This document shows, piece after piece, positions 44,759 through 54,275 of a stretch of DNA of 64,000 nt (its first letter is position 1; every line of letters starts with the position of its first letter). The stretch comes from Lederbergia sp. NSJ-179 (GTDB lineage: Bacteria > Bacillota > Bacilli > Bacillales > Bacillaceae_C), in the NCBI RefSeq assembly GCF_022867885.1, contig NZ_JALIFP010000015.1, forward strand, positions 1 through 64,000, given 5' to 3'. A program made the translations under genes and the position numbers. The notes beneath the pieces were generated by a model that was given only the letters and a program-made list of their open reading frames with translations, did not search any database and was not told the DNA's origin.

Positions 44759-46342
44759 TTATTCATGGGCATCCATCGGGTTGCTTAAGATCACATCTGG
44801 GTTTTTATCTTGGAACCAACGAAGGGCAAATTCATTTTCAAATAAAAATAGTGGACGATCATAACGATCTTTGACAAGCATACTCCTTCCGCTTGAGAGA
44901 GATTCATCTATTTTGTCATTTTCAATCCATCTGGCAATCTTTGTACCCATTGATTCCATGACTACATCAGAATTGTATTCATTTTTCATCCGATGTTCAA
45001 ATACCTCAAACTGCAACTGACCAACAGCCCCAAGGATATAATCATCTGTCCGAAATGTTCGATATAATTGAATCGCGCCCTCTTGCACAAGCTGCTCGAT
45101 CCCCTTATGATAGCTCTTTTGTTTCATTACATTTTTCGGGGTGACTCGAACGAAAAGCTCTGGTGTAAATTGTGGTAATTTTTCATATTGAATCATTTGC
45201 TTTCCTTCGAAAAGCGTATCGCCAATTTGATAGGTTCCCGTATCATATAGACCAATAATATCTCCACTCACTGCTGTATTGACCGTGCTCCGATCATCTG
45301 CTAAGAACTGGGTGGATTGCGATAATTTGATCGGTTTTCCGGTCCTAGCTAACGTTACATTCATTCCTCTTTCAAATTGTCCGGAACAAATCCTCAGAAA
45401 AGCAATCCGGTCTCTATGAGCTGGATTCATATTCGCTTGAATTTTGAAAATAAACCCAGAAAACTGATCAGAGGAAGGAGGGACCAGTCCTTCCGTACTT
45501 TGGCGTGGCTGTGGAGCTGGAGCAAATTCTAAATAACTTTCGAGAAATGTTTGTACCCCGAAATTCGTTAAGGCACTTCCGAAAAATACCGGTGTTAATG
45601 TACCGTTTTTAATTTTTTCAGTAGAAAACTCATTTCCCGCTTCATCCAAAAGCAGCACATCTTCTAATACTTGCTGATACAAGGAGGTTTCTTTGATTGG
45701 ATGATCCCCAATAATATCTCCCGATTCATCCAATTTTAGAAATCTCTCTTCCTCTTCTACCCGAAATTGTTCAACTCGTTTGTGATAGCGATCATAAATT
45801 CCGTAAAATTCTTTTCCCATCCCAATCGGCCAATTCATTGGATAGGATTCAATTCCCAATACTTCCTCTAATTCCGCTAACAATTCAAGCGGAGTCCGAC
45901 CTTGACGATCTAATTTATTAATAAAGGTGAAAATCGGGATGCCCCGCATTCGACAAACTTTAAACAATTTCAATGTCTGTTCTTCAATCCCTTTGGCCGA
46001 ATCAATGATCATGACAGCACTGTCAACCGCCATTAACGTTCGATACGTATCTTCACTAAAATCCTGGTGTCCAGGTGTATCAAGGATATTTATCCGCACA
46101 TCATGATAATCAAATTGCATCACAGAGGAAGTGACAGAAATTCCCCGTTGTTTTTCAATGGCCATCCAATCTGACGTCGCATATTTTCCCGTTTTCTTTC
46201 CCTTAACAGTTCCGGCATCACGGATGGCTCCGCCAAAATATAAAAGTTTTTCCGTCATCGTTGTTTTCCCAGCATCCGGGTGAGAAATGATGGCAAATGT
46301 TCTTCTTGATTCTATTTCTTCCTTTAAAGATCGTTTCTTCAT
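44759..46342 (-). CDS. prfC: peptide chain release factor 3
   Basis: A 527-residue translational GTPase that removes class-I release factors from ribosomes after termination. G1 is [10 protein letters not shown]2/G3 include GISVTSSV and [14 protein letters not shown], and G4 is NKLD. The RF3-specific region [13 protein letters not shown] and the C-terminal RF3 domain ([19 protein letters not shown]) are present. ATG 46342 has GGAAGG 9 nt upstream. A tandem-repeat array lies about 110 bp upstream of the start. Confidence 0.93.
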   Translation of the reverse strand: MKKRSLKEEIESRRTFAIISHPDAGKTTMTEKLLYFGGAIRDAGTVKGKKTGKYATSDWMAIEKQRGISVTSSVMQFDYHDVRINILDTPGHQDFSEDTYRTLMAVDSAVMIIDSAKGIEEQTLKLFKVCRMRGIPIFTFINKLDRQGRTPLELLAELEEVLGIESYPMNWPIGMGKEFYGIYDRYHKRVEQFRVEEEERFLKLDESGDIIGDHPIKETSLYQQVLEDVLLLDEAGNEFSTEKIKNGTLTPVFFGSALTNFGVQTFLESYLEFAPAPQPRQSTEGLVPPSSDQFSGFIFKIQANMNPAHRDRIAFLRICSGQFERGMNVTLARTGKPIKLSQSTQFLADDRSTVNTAVSGDIIGLYDTGTYQIGDTLFEGKQMIQYEKLPQFTPELFVRVTPKNVMKQKSYHKGIEQLVQEGAIQLYRTFRTDDYILGAVGQLQFEVFEHRMKNEYNSDVVMESMGTKIARWIENDKIDESLSSGRSMLVKDRYDRPLFLFENEFALRWFQDKNPDVILSNPMDAHE

Positions 46343-46406
46343 TCTCATTATCCTTCCAAATTCAGTCTTGTATTATCATATTCCCTTAGGGATAGAATTT
46401 CAATGC

Positions 46407-46455
46407 AAAAATGGAATTCCTAACGACAGAATAATCATTAGAAATTCCATTTTGG
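46407..46455. repeat. long inverted repeat upstream of prfC
   Basis: AATGGAATTCCTAA (about 46409-46422) and TTAGAAATTCCATT (about 46438-46451) form an imperfect 14-bp stem around a 15-nt loop, immediately between prfC and the tandem array. Could be a terminator remnant or a cruciform. Confidence 0.55.
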
Positions 46456-46463
46456 GCCTTAGA

Positions 46464-47049
46464 CGTGATTTCGGGCACGACCAAGGGCTTCGCTGTTACC
46501 TTTTTGTGCTTTTGACAGCGAGTCCGGGTATGGCCAACCTCTCCGCCGTTAGCCTTTTGCGCTTTTATCGCGATTTCGGGCACGGCCAACCCCTTCGCTG
46601 TTACCCTTTTGCGCTTTTATCGCGATTTCGGGCACGGCCAACCCCTTCGCCGTTACCCTTTTCCGCTTTTACAGCGATTTCGGGCACGGCCAACCCCTTC
46701 GCTGTTACCTTTTTCCGCTTTTACAGCGATTTCGGGCACGGCCAACCCCTTCGCTGTTACCCTTTTGCGCTTTTATCGCGATTTCGGGCACAGCCAATCC
46801 CTTCGCTGTTACCCTTTTGCGCTTTTACAGCGTTCCGGGTACGGCCAACCCCTTCGCCGTTACCCTTTTGCACTTTTATTGCGATTTCGGGCATGGCCAA
46901 GCCCTTCGCTGTTACCCTTTTGCGCTTTTATCGCGATTTCGGGCACGGCCAACCCCTTCGCTGTTACCTTTTTCCGCTTTTACAGCGATTTCGGGCACGG
47001 CCAAGCCCTTCGCTGTTACTCTTTTGCGCTTTTACAGCGTTCCGGGTAC
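46464..47049. repeat. 52-bp tandem repeat array, about 11 copies
   Basis: Units of the form CGATTTCGGGCACGGCCAAC + CCCTTCGCTGTTACCCTTTT + GCGCTTTTATCG recur with a period of 52 bp (starts at 46571, 46623, 46675, 46727, 46779, 46831, 46882, 46934, 46986, 47038); two units are 51 bp with TTCCGGGTACGG. Outer units (46465, 46517) are more diverged. The array is GC-richer than its surroundings. Because 52 is not a multiple of three, one open frame cycles through all three reading frames of the unit; I regard that frame as spurious. The unit contains the inverted pair CGCTGT/ACAGCG. Copies are near identical, with no unique spacers, so this is a minisatellite, not CRISPR. Confidence 0.93.
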
Positions 47050-47086
47050 GATTAATGTGAAGCGAATGCGATAATATATTTCCTTA

Positions 47087-48142
47087 TCATATTGTCGTAA
47101 TAGGGGAAAGCAGATACGCATAAAGGAGCTTTTCCGTATTGATTAGCGAGGTTTCATGCGTTCGCTCGAATGCATGGGAAGCCTCTATTCCTGGTCCAAC
47201 CAATCCATGAACAATATCAAAACCAGACCGAATGGCGGCGGAGGCATCAGAGCCGTAATAAGGATAAATATCCACTTTATAATCAATCTTGTTTTCACGG
47301 GCTAGTTGGACAAGATGCTTTCGCAAACCATAATGATAAGGACCGCTAGAATCCTTGGCACAGATAGAAACAGTATACTCATCTGAAGCTTGGCCTTCCC
47401 CTAATGCCCCCATATCCACTGCCAAATATTCAACCGTTTCTGGTGAAATACTGGCATTGCCGCCATAGCCAATTTCTTCATTATTAGAAATAAGGAAATG
47501 AGTCGTATAGGGCAGCTCCACTCCATTCTCTTGGATCCATTTTATCAAACGTAATAAAATCGCGGTGCTTGCCTTATCATCTAAGTGTCGGGACTTGATA
47601 TAACCACTTTCCGTCACTTGAACCCGTGGGTCAAAAGAAACAAAATCGCCGACATTGATGCCGAGCTTGCTAGTCTCTTCAGCTGATTCCGTTCTTTCAT
47701 CGATTCTAACCTCGATATTGTCTTCATTTCGCTTGGCATCTCCAGCATCTTTATAGACGTGCACGGAAGTTTGTTTCATTAAAATCGTACCGGTATACGT
47801 TTTTCCGGTTTCTGTTTCAATTTCGCAGTATTCCCCTTCAACCGAGTTCCAGCGATAGCCCCCAATCATTGATAATTTCAATCTTCCATTTGGTTTAATT
47901 TCTTTTACCATTGCCCCTAAAGTATCGACATGGGCCGTTAACATCCGGTGCTGATTGGTTACTTTTCCTGGTATGGTAATCAGCAGTCCGCCTTTTCGAT
48001 TCCGTTTCATTTCAAGCTGAAGACCTTGCAAATATTGTTCACAATAATCGATCACTTTCCTCGTATGACCCGAAGGACTTGGAATCGACACTAAATTCTT
48101 AATCAGCAAAAAAATTTCCTTACTATTCGCTTGAAGGTTCAT
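47087..48142 (-). CDS. M42 family metallo-aminopeptidase
   Basis: A 351-residue peptidase of the M42 (glutamyl aminopeptidase/FrvX/YsdC) family, which forms dodecamers and trims peptides. Metal ligands and catalytic residues are recognisable: TAHVDTLG (His, Asp), SRHLDDKAS (bridging Asp), NNEEIGYGG (catalytic Glu pair), VDMGALGEG (Asp) and ERTHETSL (last His). ATG 48142 (MNLQANSKE) has AAAGGA 9 nt upstream; two upstream ATGs overlap this site. Nine bases separate it from the frame of the preceding membrane-protein gene, so the two are probably co-transcribed. Confidence 0.9.
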   Translation of the reverse strand: MNLQANSKEIFLLIKNLVSIPSPSGHTRKVIDYCEQYLQGLQLEMKRNRKGGLLITIPGKVTNQHRMLTAHVDTLGAMVKEIKPNGRLKLSMIGGYRWNSVEGEYCEIETETGKTYTGTILMKQTSVHVYKDAGDAKRNEDNIEVRIDERTESAEETSKLGINVGDFVSFDPRVQVTESGYIKSRHLDDKASTAILLRLIKWIQENGVELPYTTHFLISNNEEIGYGGNASISPETVEYLAVDMGALGEGQASDEYTVSICAKDSSGPYHYGLRKHLVQLARENKIDYKVDIYPYYGSDASAAIRSGFDIVHGLVGPGIEASHAFERTHETSLINTEKLLYAYLLSPITTI

Positions 48143-48168
48143 TTTCTTCATTCCTTTCATAATATCAC

Positions 48169-48813
48169 TTATTCATTCTCAATTAAAAACTGAACAAAAC
48201 GCGAAATGACCTCTTTATTTTTTACATTGATTGGAATAAAAAGGATTTTTTCTTCCTCTTTCTGAATAAGGTCTTGAAAAACGGGATTAGAAGAAATGTT
48301 AACCCCAGTTACTTTCTGATCATTATCATCCGCATAAAATAATTGCTCTTTTTGAAACGGAAGATCATCTATTCCTTCAAGCTCTTGGAAGGATAATAAC
48401 TGCCCTTCTTGATTCATCTGCTCAAAAAAATCTTGATCCGCAATAAAAAAGTCAATATCTCCAGCCGACAGCTGCGCAGCTAATTTTTGCATTTCCACTC
48501 CTGCTTGCATATCTTCACTCTTCAGCCTAAGTGTTTGGATAATAATATTGGAGGTATCCCGTTCTTCGTCTGTTAAAAAGTTATGATACAAATTTTCTTT
48601 CACCTGTTCAACTTGCTCCGGGCTCGCATAATCCGTGATCAAAACAATGTTTAAGATATCCTCTTTTTTATTCGCGATGCTATAAACTGTATATACAATA
48701 AAAATAACCAACACAATAAAACCAATAATAAAATACTTATAATACTCCCATATGTAATTCATTTTTTCCTTCGTGGACATTTCGGATAAAATCTCCCGTA
48801 GTGGTCTTTTCAT
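48169..48813 (-). CDS. membrane-anchored extracytoplasmic protein, unknown
   Basis: A 214-residue protein: a cytoplasmic N-tail with a short helix (REILSEMSTKEKMNYIWEYYKY), one membrane helix (about 28-50, FIIGFIVLVIFIVYTVYSI) and an extracytoplasmic domain that resembles a periplasmic-binding fold in its pattern of alternating helices and strands (DIDFFIADQDFFEQM). I do not recognise the family. Sits directly upstream of the M42 peptidase gene and likely shares its transcript. Confidence 0.75.
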   Translation of the reverse strand: MKRPLREILSEMSTKEKMNYIWEYYKYFIIGFIVLVIFIVYTVYSIANKKEDILNIVLITDYASPEQVEQVKENLYHNFLTDEERDTSNIIIQTLRLKSEDMQAGVEMQKLAAQLSAGDIDFFIADQDFFEQMNQEGQLLSFQELEGIDDLPFQKEQLFYADDNDQKVTGVNISSNPVFQDLIQKEEEKILFIPINVKNKEVISRFVQFLIENE

Positions 48814-48835
48814 CTAATCCCTTCTCTCTCCCTCT

Positions 48836-49762
48836 TCAAAAAACGTTTAAGGCAATATAAATCACCAGTGTTAAAGTAAATGAACTTAATAAGGTTGACG
48901 CAACAACAGTTTGTGCCGCAAATTCAGGTTCATTATTATATTCCTGGGCAATAATCGAGCTATTGACAGATGTTGGCATGGCTGTAGAAATAAGCAATGC
49001 TTGCGCAATCACTCCGTCTATACCTGCAATCCACAATCCTGCTAATGCGATAGCCGGTCCAATCAACAACCGAAAAACCATACTTAAATACAACGGCATA
49101 TAAGCAAATGAAATTCGAATATGAGCAATCTGGGCACCTAATGTTAACAGGGCAATAGCGATCAAAGCATCAGATATATAGGTAATCGGTGTTAATAAAA
49201 AGTCAGGCAGAGAAACATGTAATATATTCAGCAATATGCCCATCGTCATTGCATAAAACAAAGGCATTTTAAAATAATCTAAAATGGCTCTCCATTTTCC
49301 AATCGTCATCGATTTCATTGAAACGACCCCATAGGAGAATACCAAGGTATTTTGGAAGGCCGCAACAATAACTTGAATGGACATGGCAAACGGATCATGC
49401 TTAAAAACCAAATCATTTACTGGAATCCCGTAATTTGCTGAATTATAAAAAACAGTACTATTGGTGAATGTTAGTTTTTTCGACTTTTCCATCTTCCATA
49501 ATTTTGCAACTAAAGAACTTAACATATAAATTATTGTAACAAACAACAAACAAAATAAAATAACACCGAAAAAAACCGTGGGAGAAAACACACTTTCATA
49601 TAGCTTTATAAAAATGAGAGCAGGACTTAAATAATAAATATTAATTTTGGCAAGCGTATACAAATCCAGTTTGAATTTTCTTTGCAAAATAACCCCAATG
49701 ATGATCAAGACAAAAACCGGCAAAATAATTTCTGTAAAAATAATCAACAAATTTGAAAGCAA
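48836..49762 (-). CDS. AEC family transporter
   Basis: A 308-residue integral membrane protein with ten helices in two five-helix repeats, of the auxin-efflux-carrier (YfdV/MleP-like) family. Typical pieces are NSANYGIPVNDLVFKHD and PTSVNSSIIAQEYN. Such carriers move organic acids or amino acids; the substrate is open. Next to the M42/unknown pair with a 22-nt gap. Confidence 0.85.
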   Translation of the reverse strand: MLSNLLIIFTEIILPVFVLIIIGVILQRKFKLDLYTLAKINIYYLSPALIFIKLYESVFSPTVFFGVILFCLLFVTIIYMLSSLVAKLWKMEKSKKLTFTNSTVFYNSANYGIPVNDLVFKHDPFAMSIQVIVAAFQNTLVFSYGVVSMKSMTIGKWRAILDYFKMPLFYAMTMGILLNILHVSLPDFLLTPITYISDALIAIALLTLGAQIAHIRISFAYMPLYLSMVFRLLIGPAIALAGLWIAGIDGVIAQALLISTAMPTSVNSSIIAQEYNNEPEFAAQTVVASTLLSSFTLTLVIYIALNVF

Positions 49763-49864
49763 AGGGACCCTTCCTCCATTTTACAATGACTTGAAATAAA
49801 TTTCGACAAATACTAATTATTTTCTCTTAGAAAAAGAGTAACTAGTACAACACAGCTACTGGCT

Positions 49865-50617
49865 CTATAGATTCCGTATGTCCAAAACAGGCTCCAACTT
49901 AAAAAATGATCGATGTTGGATTACTTTTATTAGTCTTTCCGCTGTTTGATCGGCCGACTGCAGCAGGTTCTTTTCTTTATAGTCGATAAACTGATCAACC
50001 AATGCAAATTCATCTCTCTTACTGGATCGTATTTTTTCCTGCATGCCAGTATCAATAATCCCGGGGGCAATGGAGATCACCTTCACCCCATATTTTTCAT
50101 TCGCTTGCTCTACTGATACCACTCTTGTAAAATGATCGAGCCCAGCTTTTCCGGCACAATAACTACTCCAGCCACTATAGGGGGTCCGCCCTGCACCAGA
50201 TGAAAGATTGATAATCTTCTTCGTCACAGCAAACTTTTCTAGTCTTTTGATAAATAGTGAAGTTAGCACCATTGGAGCGGTCAAATTAACAGCTATATTT
50301 GTCGCAATCGCTTCAGGCGACAGATTTTCCACCTTACCAATCGGTTCAATCAAACCTGCATTATTAATCAAGGTGATTGATTGAAACTCCTCTGGAACAG
50401 CTGCAAAGATTTGTTCCATGAGCTGTGGAAGCTTTTCCGTTTGGGCTAAATCTTGCTCAATATATAACAATGGACAATGTCTCTCTTTTGCTATCTGTAA
50501 TAATCCTGTATTTTTTGTACGAGCAACACAAATCAGTCGATGATTTTTCTGTAATAATTGTTTACTTAAGGCAAAGCCAATTCCTTTTGACGCACCGGTA
50601 ATCACATACACATCCAT
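49865..50617 (-). CDS. yueD: SDR, benzil reductase (YueD-like)
   Basis: A 250-residue short-chain dehydrogenase of the sepiapterin-reductase-like group. TGASKGIG nucleotide motif, NNAG, catalytic Ser (INLSSGAGR), and Tyr-xxx-Lys (YCAGKAG) are all present, so a competent enzyme. B. subtilis YueD is the nearest known protein and reduces benzil to (S)-benzoin in vitro; the physiological role is unknown. ATG 50617 has GAGGAG 8 nt upstream. Confidence 0.85.
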   Translation of the reverse strand: MDVYVITGASKGIGFALSKQLLQKNHRLICVARTKNTGLLQIAKERHCPLLYIEQDLAQTEKLPQLMEQIFAAVPEEFQSITLINNAGLIEPIGKVENLSPEAIATNIAVNLTAPMVLTSLFIKRLEKFAVTKKIINLSSGAGRTPYSGWSSYCAGKAGLDHFTRVVSVEQANEKYGVKVISIAPGIIDTGMQEKIRSSKRDEFALVDQFIDYKEKNLLQSADQTAERLIKVIQHRSFFKLEPVLDIRNL

Positions 50618-50725
50618 ACCAATCACTCCTCGTTAACGATTAAATAATAGTAAACTATTTCATTACCATTAAGAATACCATTTCCTCAAAGATCCACCAA
50701 AGACTTTTAACATTTTTTCATAACA

Positions 50726-50754
50726 TAAAAAAAGAACCCAAAATCCTTGGGCTC
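50726..50754 (-). terminator. terminator of the 51-residue protein gene
   Basis: GAGCCCAAGG ... TTGGGTTC on the minus strand, followed by seven T (plus-strand stem arms about 50734-50740 and 50748-50754). Confidence 0.88.
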
Positions 50755-50769
50755 CTGACCATGACCTAT

Positions 50770-50925
50770 TTAGTTTAGCTCTTTATTAATTTTGGAAAGA
50801 GGTAGGGTAATAATCTTTCCGCCTATTTGGACATGAACAGTATCTTTGAAAATAGCTTTTACAATGCCTTTCAACGAGATGGTTGAGTTTACTGTATATT
50901 TTCCCGGATCTGCGCTTGTCGTCAT
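50770..50925 (-). CDS. 51-residue conserved-looking small protein
   Basis: A short gene with full expression signals: GGAGG 8 nt before ATG 50925 and a strong terminator 16 nt after the TAA. The product (MTTSADPGKYTVNSTISLKG ... ending ITLPLSKINKELN) alternates hydrophobic and polar residues like a small beta barrel (KAIFKDTVHVQIGGKIITLP). It loosely recalls YkvS/YueH-type one-domain proteins, but I cannot assign a family. Confidence 0.75.
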   Translation of the reverse strand: MTTSADPGKYTVNSTISLKGIVKAIFKDTVHVQIGGKIITLPLSKINKELN

Positions 50926-50958
50926 AATGCGAACCTCCACAATTTATTTTAAAGAGGA

Positions 50959-51143
50959 TGTTCATAAAGTCCGGTAAAAAGACATAAGCGAATTTCTTCG
51001 TTGGCTTGTTTCTCCGCTGCTCATGTATTTAAAAGCATACATTCTGCTACTCGAAACTGCGCCGCCTCGAACTTTCGACGCACAGGATGTGCTAGTGTCA
51101 GCGCCTTTGGCCGACGGGTCCTTTTTATCCTCCTTTTTGAACA
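50959..51143. mobile_element. MITE-like element, copy 2 (185 bp)
   Basis: Ends TGTTCATAAAGTCCGGTAAA at the left and, read inward from the right, TGTTCAAAAAGGAGGATAAA. It shares with copy 1 (18345-18734) the segment CGAATTTCTTCGTTGGC and the run GCCGCCTCGAACTTTCGACG followed by cacaggaygtgctagtgtc. It is a shorter derivative with an internal deletion. A clear target duplication is not visible here (only weak TTAAA similarity at both sides). Confidence 0.8.
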
Positions 51144-51311
51144 CTCACTTAAATGAAAATATGTTTTAGATAATGGTTAAAAATAAATATATTATATTAT
51201 GACATGCTTCTGAAACAGGTGTCAATGGTTTAGTGCTGATTTTCGGTCAACATCTTCATGCAGAATACGACATTTTTCTTAACACGCATAATCACCGACC
51301 ACGTACGAAGA

Positions 51312-52070
51312 TTAGCTAATAATTGAACATTTTCTAATATATTGATCTCCCAATAAAATGATGCCTGCGATTAGTACAAATAAATAAACACTACTCCACA
51401 TTATACTAGGGAAATCTAGATCAGGAACAATGATGTAACTTCCTTCAATTAAATTTGGGAAGAAAGGTGACAGTATTGCCTTTTGGTTAAAAACCATTAA
51501 ATATTTCAACATATTTTCATTTATATAGGGATAAAGAATTGGTTCAAAATAACTAATCATAAAGAGAATTATTACACTGTACATAAGATTTTTCGTAATG
51601 AGAGAAAAAATAAAAGCGAGTTCTCCCCAACAAAAACAAATAATGCTCACTATAAATATTTGTCCCAGTGTCTCCATATTGAATATTTGTCCAGGGGCCC
51701 CGACAAATAAATGGACTGCAATACCAAACAATGTCGTTACCAATATTAATAAAAATGAAGCTAAAAAAATGAATATCGTTTTATAATAAAATAAACGGAT
51801 TCTACCAACAGAGTTAATCAGCAAATGAAGAGTATTTGAATCTACCTCCCCATACGCTAGTAAAGCTCCCAAAACAATACAGGGTATAATTCCAAAAATT
51901 GTTAATGACAGTAAGAAAGTTGAACTAAAATAACTTGGAATTTGAAGTTCCATATATGGAAATGGATCAAATGTAATAAATATCATAAACAAAAAAGGTA
52001 GCAATAAACTAATCCTAAGGGAGATATTACCATTTACCTTTAATGTTTCTCCCTTTATCCATTTAATCAT
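51312..52070 (-). CDS. ABC-2 type permease, last gene of cluster 1
   Basis: A 252-residue membrane protein with six predicted helices (from FLFMIFITFDPFPY to FVLIAGIILLGDQY), resembling the LanE/G-type permeases of bacteriocin-immunity transporters. ATG 52070 (MIKWIKGETLK) overlaps the stop of the upstream gene by 8 nt and has AAGG 8 nt before it. Longer frames up to 52115 are less likely. It should pair with the permease and ATPase upstream. Confidence 0.75.
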   Translation of the reverse strand: MIKWIKGETLKVNGNISLRISLLLPFLFMIFITFDPFPYMELQIPSYFSSTFLLSLTIFGIIPCIVLGALLAYGEVDSNTLHLLINSVGRIRLFYYKTIFIFLASFLLILVTTLFGIAVHLFVGAPGQIFNMETLGQIFIVSIICFCWGELAFIFSLITKNLMYSVIILFMISYFEPILYPYINENMLKYLMVFNQKAILSPFFPNLIEGSYIIVPDLDFPSIMWSSVYLFVLIAGIILLGDQYIRKCSIIS

Positions 52071-52491
52071 TTTGAACGCCTTCATTAATTTTGATGTTGG
52101 TTTCGTGTTTCCCAATATTTAATAGCAATTCGACAGTGCCTTCTCCAGGTTGAGATTCGAATGATAGCTCTTTACACCCTTTAACAGCTTCTGAGAGTAC
52201 CTTCTCTCCACTTTTATCCGTTATAATTACGTCCATTCCGCTTTCTGAATATGTGTTTTCTATCGTGATTGTATTATTTGGCTGTAAAATTGTTTTTATA
52301 TTTAATCTTTTTTTATTTTGTAAATTCCCCTTAAATTCCATGTCACTTACAAATTTAGTTGAATCATCTAGATACGATGTATTAATTTCTAAGCCATCTG
52401 TATTTGTAGCATTATTAGTGTTTGGAATAAGATTAAGTGCAATAAAAACAACAATTAAAATTGAACATATTACTATTATTATTTTTTTCAT
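52063..52491 (-). CDS. membrane-anchored or secreted small protein of ABC cluster 1
   Basis: A 142-residue protein with an N-terminal hydrophobic segment (MKKIIIVICSILIVVFIAL) that could be an anchor or signal, and a soluble beta-rich outer domain without Cys. It lies between the two permease genes of an ABC transporter, a position where accessory substrate-binding or immunity proteins often sit. I do not recognise its family. Confidence 0.7.
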   Translation of the reverse strand: MKKIIIVICSILIVVFIALNLIPNTNNATNTDGLEINTSYLDDSTKFVSDMEFKGNLQNKKRLNIKTILQPNNTITIENTYSESGMDVIITDKSGEKVLSEAVKGCKELSFESQPGEGTVELLLNIGKHETNIKINEGVQND

Positions 52492-52501
52492 ATAGAATCT
52501 C

Positions 52502-53293
52502 CTAAGACTTGAAGTCTCTTTTTATAGTAATTAAGAGTGTTAAAAAGTACATAATTAACAGGAACGCAAATATTGTAAATACGATACTTGTAAATGATTG
52601 TGTTGTTACCTGACTAAATTGAACTTGTGGATCGTTTTCAATATTTTGGAATGAATGGGCAATAAGCGAAGATGTCCATTGGCTTAGGGTTATATTGTTA
52701 AGTATTGATACAATAGTAGTTAGTTGCTCAAGTAATAAAGGTAAAATGATTGCAATGACAATACCGCCATAAACTTTTTTCATTAGTGTTGCTCCCATAA
52801 AACCTATACTAGCCGTTACTAATAAGATCATGTAGCTTGAAAAGAACTGCGGAATGATCATTTTCCATTTAAAAAGTAGAGAGTTTTGACCATTAATGGC
52901 CAAAGCTTCTACAGCACTTAGGAATACAACAAAACTGACAAATATTAGTAAAAAAGTGCATAAAGCGATTAACTTGATCATAATCGATTGAATTCGTCCA
53001 TAATTTGTAATCATGTATACGTTTGTATTATTTTTATAATCCACACCAGAAATATAGGCCCCGATAACTGCACTAGGTATAAATCCAACTAATGATAATA
53101 AGAGTAAATTAAATGAGATTAAATACTGCACAGACAATAACTCAGGAGTGTAAAAACCTGATGAACCATTTATACCTTTTTGGAAAAACATGAGTATTAA
53201 AAAGGCGAAAAACAAAGACAAAATTAGTATTAAATCTGGTAATCTTTTAAGCTTTAAATACTCCCCTCGAATTTGCTTAAATATATCCATCAC
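52502..53293 (-). CDS. ABC-2 type permease, cluster 1
   Basis: A 263-residue membrane protein with about six helices (LILILSLFFAFLILMFFQKG, LISFNLLLLSLVGFIPSAVI ...). The ATG overlaps the ATPase stop (53290), so the two are translationally coupled. Lantibiotic-immunity-type permease by layout. Confidence 0.8.
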   Translation of the reverse strand: MMDIFKQIRGEYLKLKRLPDLILILSLFFAFLILMFFQKGINGSSGFYTPELLSVQYLISFNLLLLSLVGFIPSAVIGAYISGVDYKNNTNVYMITNYGRIQSIMIKLIALCTFLLIFVSFVVFLSAVEALAINGQNSLLFKWKMIIPQFFSSYMILLVTASIGFMGATLMKKVYGGIVIAIILPLLLEQLTTIVSILNNITLSQWTSSLIAHSFQNIENDPQVQFSQVTTQSFTSIVFTIFAFLLIMYFLTLLITIKRDFKS

Positions 53294-54174
53294 CGCCCTG
53301 TGTATTTATGAAATCTATCTACAAGAGATTTTTTCTTGACATCGTAAGAAATAGGATATATGCCACAGTTATTTAGAATCTGTAAGTAATGTGAGTACTC
53401 TTCATCCAATGTAATGATCATTTCATTGTCAATCTGTCTAAATTCTACATTATTTGTAGTTAATAAAGATTTCGCCTTCTCTATGTCCTCATAATTTAAT
53501 TTAGTATGTAAAACTTCCTCAATTATTCTAGATATATTTCCATAATCAGCAATTTTACCTTTGTTCAAAATTAGATAATCTGTTAATATATCTTCCATTT
53601 GTAAAATAGAGTGACTTGAAAGTAAAATTGTTTTTCCTTCATTTTTTAATTGCAAAATCATATTTTTTAGCCATAAAACGCCATCTAGGTCTAGACCATT
53701 TGTTGGTTCATCAAGTATAAGGAGTTCACGATTGTTTGCTAGCATCGTCATTGCAATTTGCAATCTGCGCTTCATTCCGAGGGAAAAATCCTTTACCTTT
53801 TTCCTACTATCTTCTATCGCCACTGTTTCTAAAATCTTTTGTATTTTCTCTCTGTCAGGGGTTTTTCCTTCTTGCAAAATGACTACTTCTAAATTTTCTC
53901 TTGCAGTTAAGTTAGGATATAACGAAATATTCTCCGATAAAAAACCTATTTTTCTTTGACCACCTTTTGGATTTTCACCGAATACTTTTATATTACCTGA
54001 TGTAGGAAAGATAAGTCCCGCGATTAAACGATTAAGGGTTGTTTTGCCTGCTCCATTTTTACCTAACAAGCCGACAACTTTTCCTTTTTTAACTTCTATA
54101 TTAATATCATTTAATGCTATTCTTTTTTTATACTTTTTTTCTAAACGTTCCACTTTTATAATTTGTTCTGACAT
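53290..54174 (-). CDS. ABC transporter ATPase, cluster 1
   Basis: A 294-residue ATPase with Walker A GKNGAGKTT, signature FSLGMKRRLQIAM, Walker B LLILDEPTNGLD and H-loop SSHSILQ; the C-terminal 70 residues are of the LanF/BcrA type. First gene of a four-gene unit (ATPase-permease-anchored protein-permease) resembling a self-immunity transporter for antimicrobial peptides. No ComA-like box is visible in front of it. Confidence 0.88.
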   Translation of the reverse strand: MSEQIIKVERLEKKYKKRIALNDINIEVKKGKVVGLLGKNGAGKTTLNRLIAGLIFPTSGNIKVFGENPKGGQRKIGFLSENISLYPNLTARENLEVVILQEGKTPDREKIQKILETVAIEDSRKKVKDFSLGMKRRLQIAMTMLANNRELLILDEPTNGLDLDGVLWLKNMILQLKNEGKTILLSSHSILQMEDILTDYLILNKGKIADYGNISRIIEEVLHTKLNYEDIEKAKSLLTTNNVEFRQIDNEMIITLDEEYSHYLQILNNCGIYPISYDVKKKSLVDRFHKYTGR

Positions 54175-54275
54175 AACGTCTCACCCTAGTATCTTTATTC
54201 TATAAATAAGTGTAAAACAATCTATATTAATAAGTATGGCAGCTTAATAATATATATTGTTTGTTTCAATTCAGT

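Noticed and set aside
46464-47049. CRISPR array
   Set aside because: The whole 52-bp unit is repeated head to tail; there are no unique spacers and no cas genes.
46287-47060. 257-residue open frame over the tandem array
   Set aside because: It begins inside prfC antisense, and remains open only because a stop-free 52-bp unit is read in all three frames in turn; no ribosome binding site.
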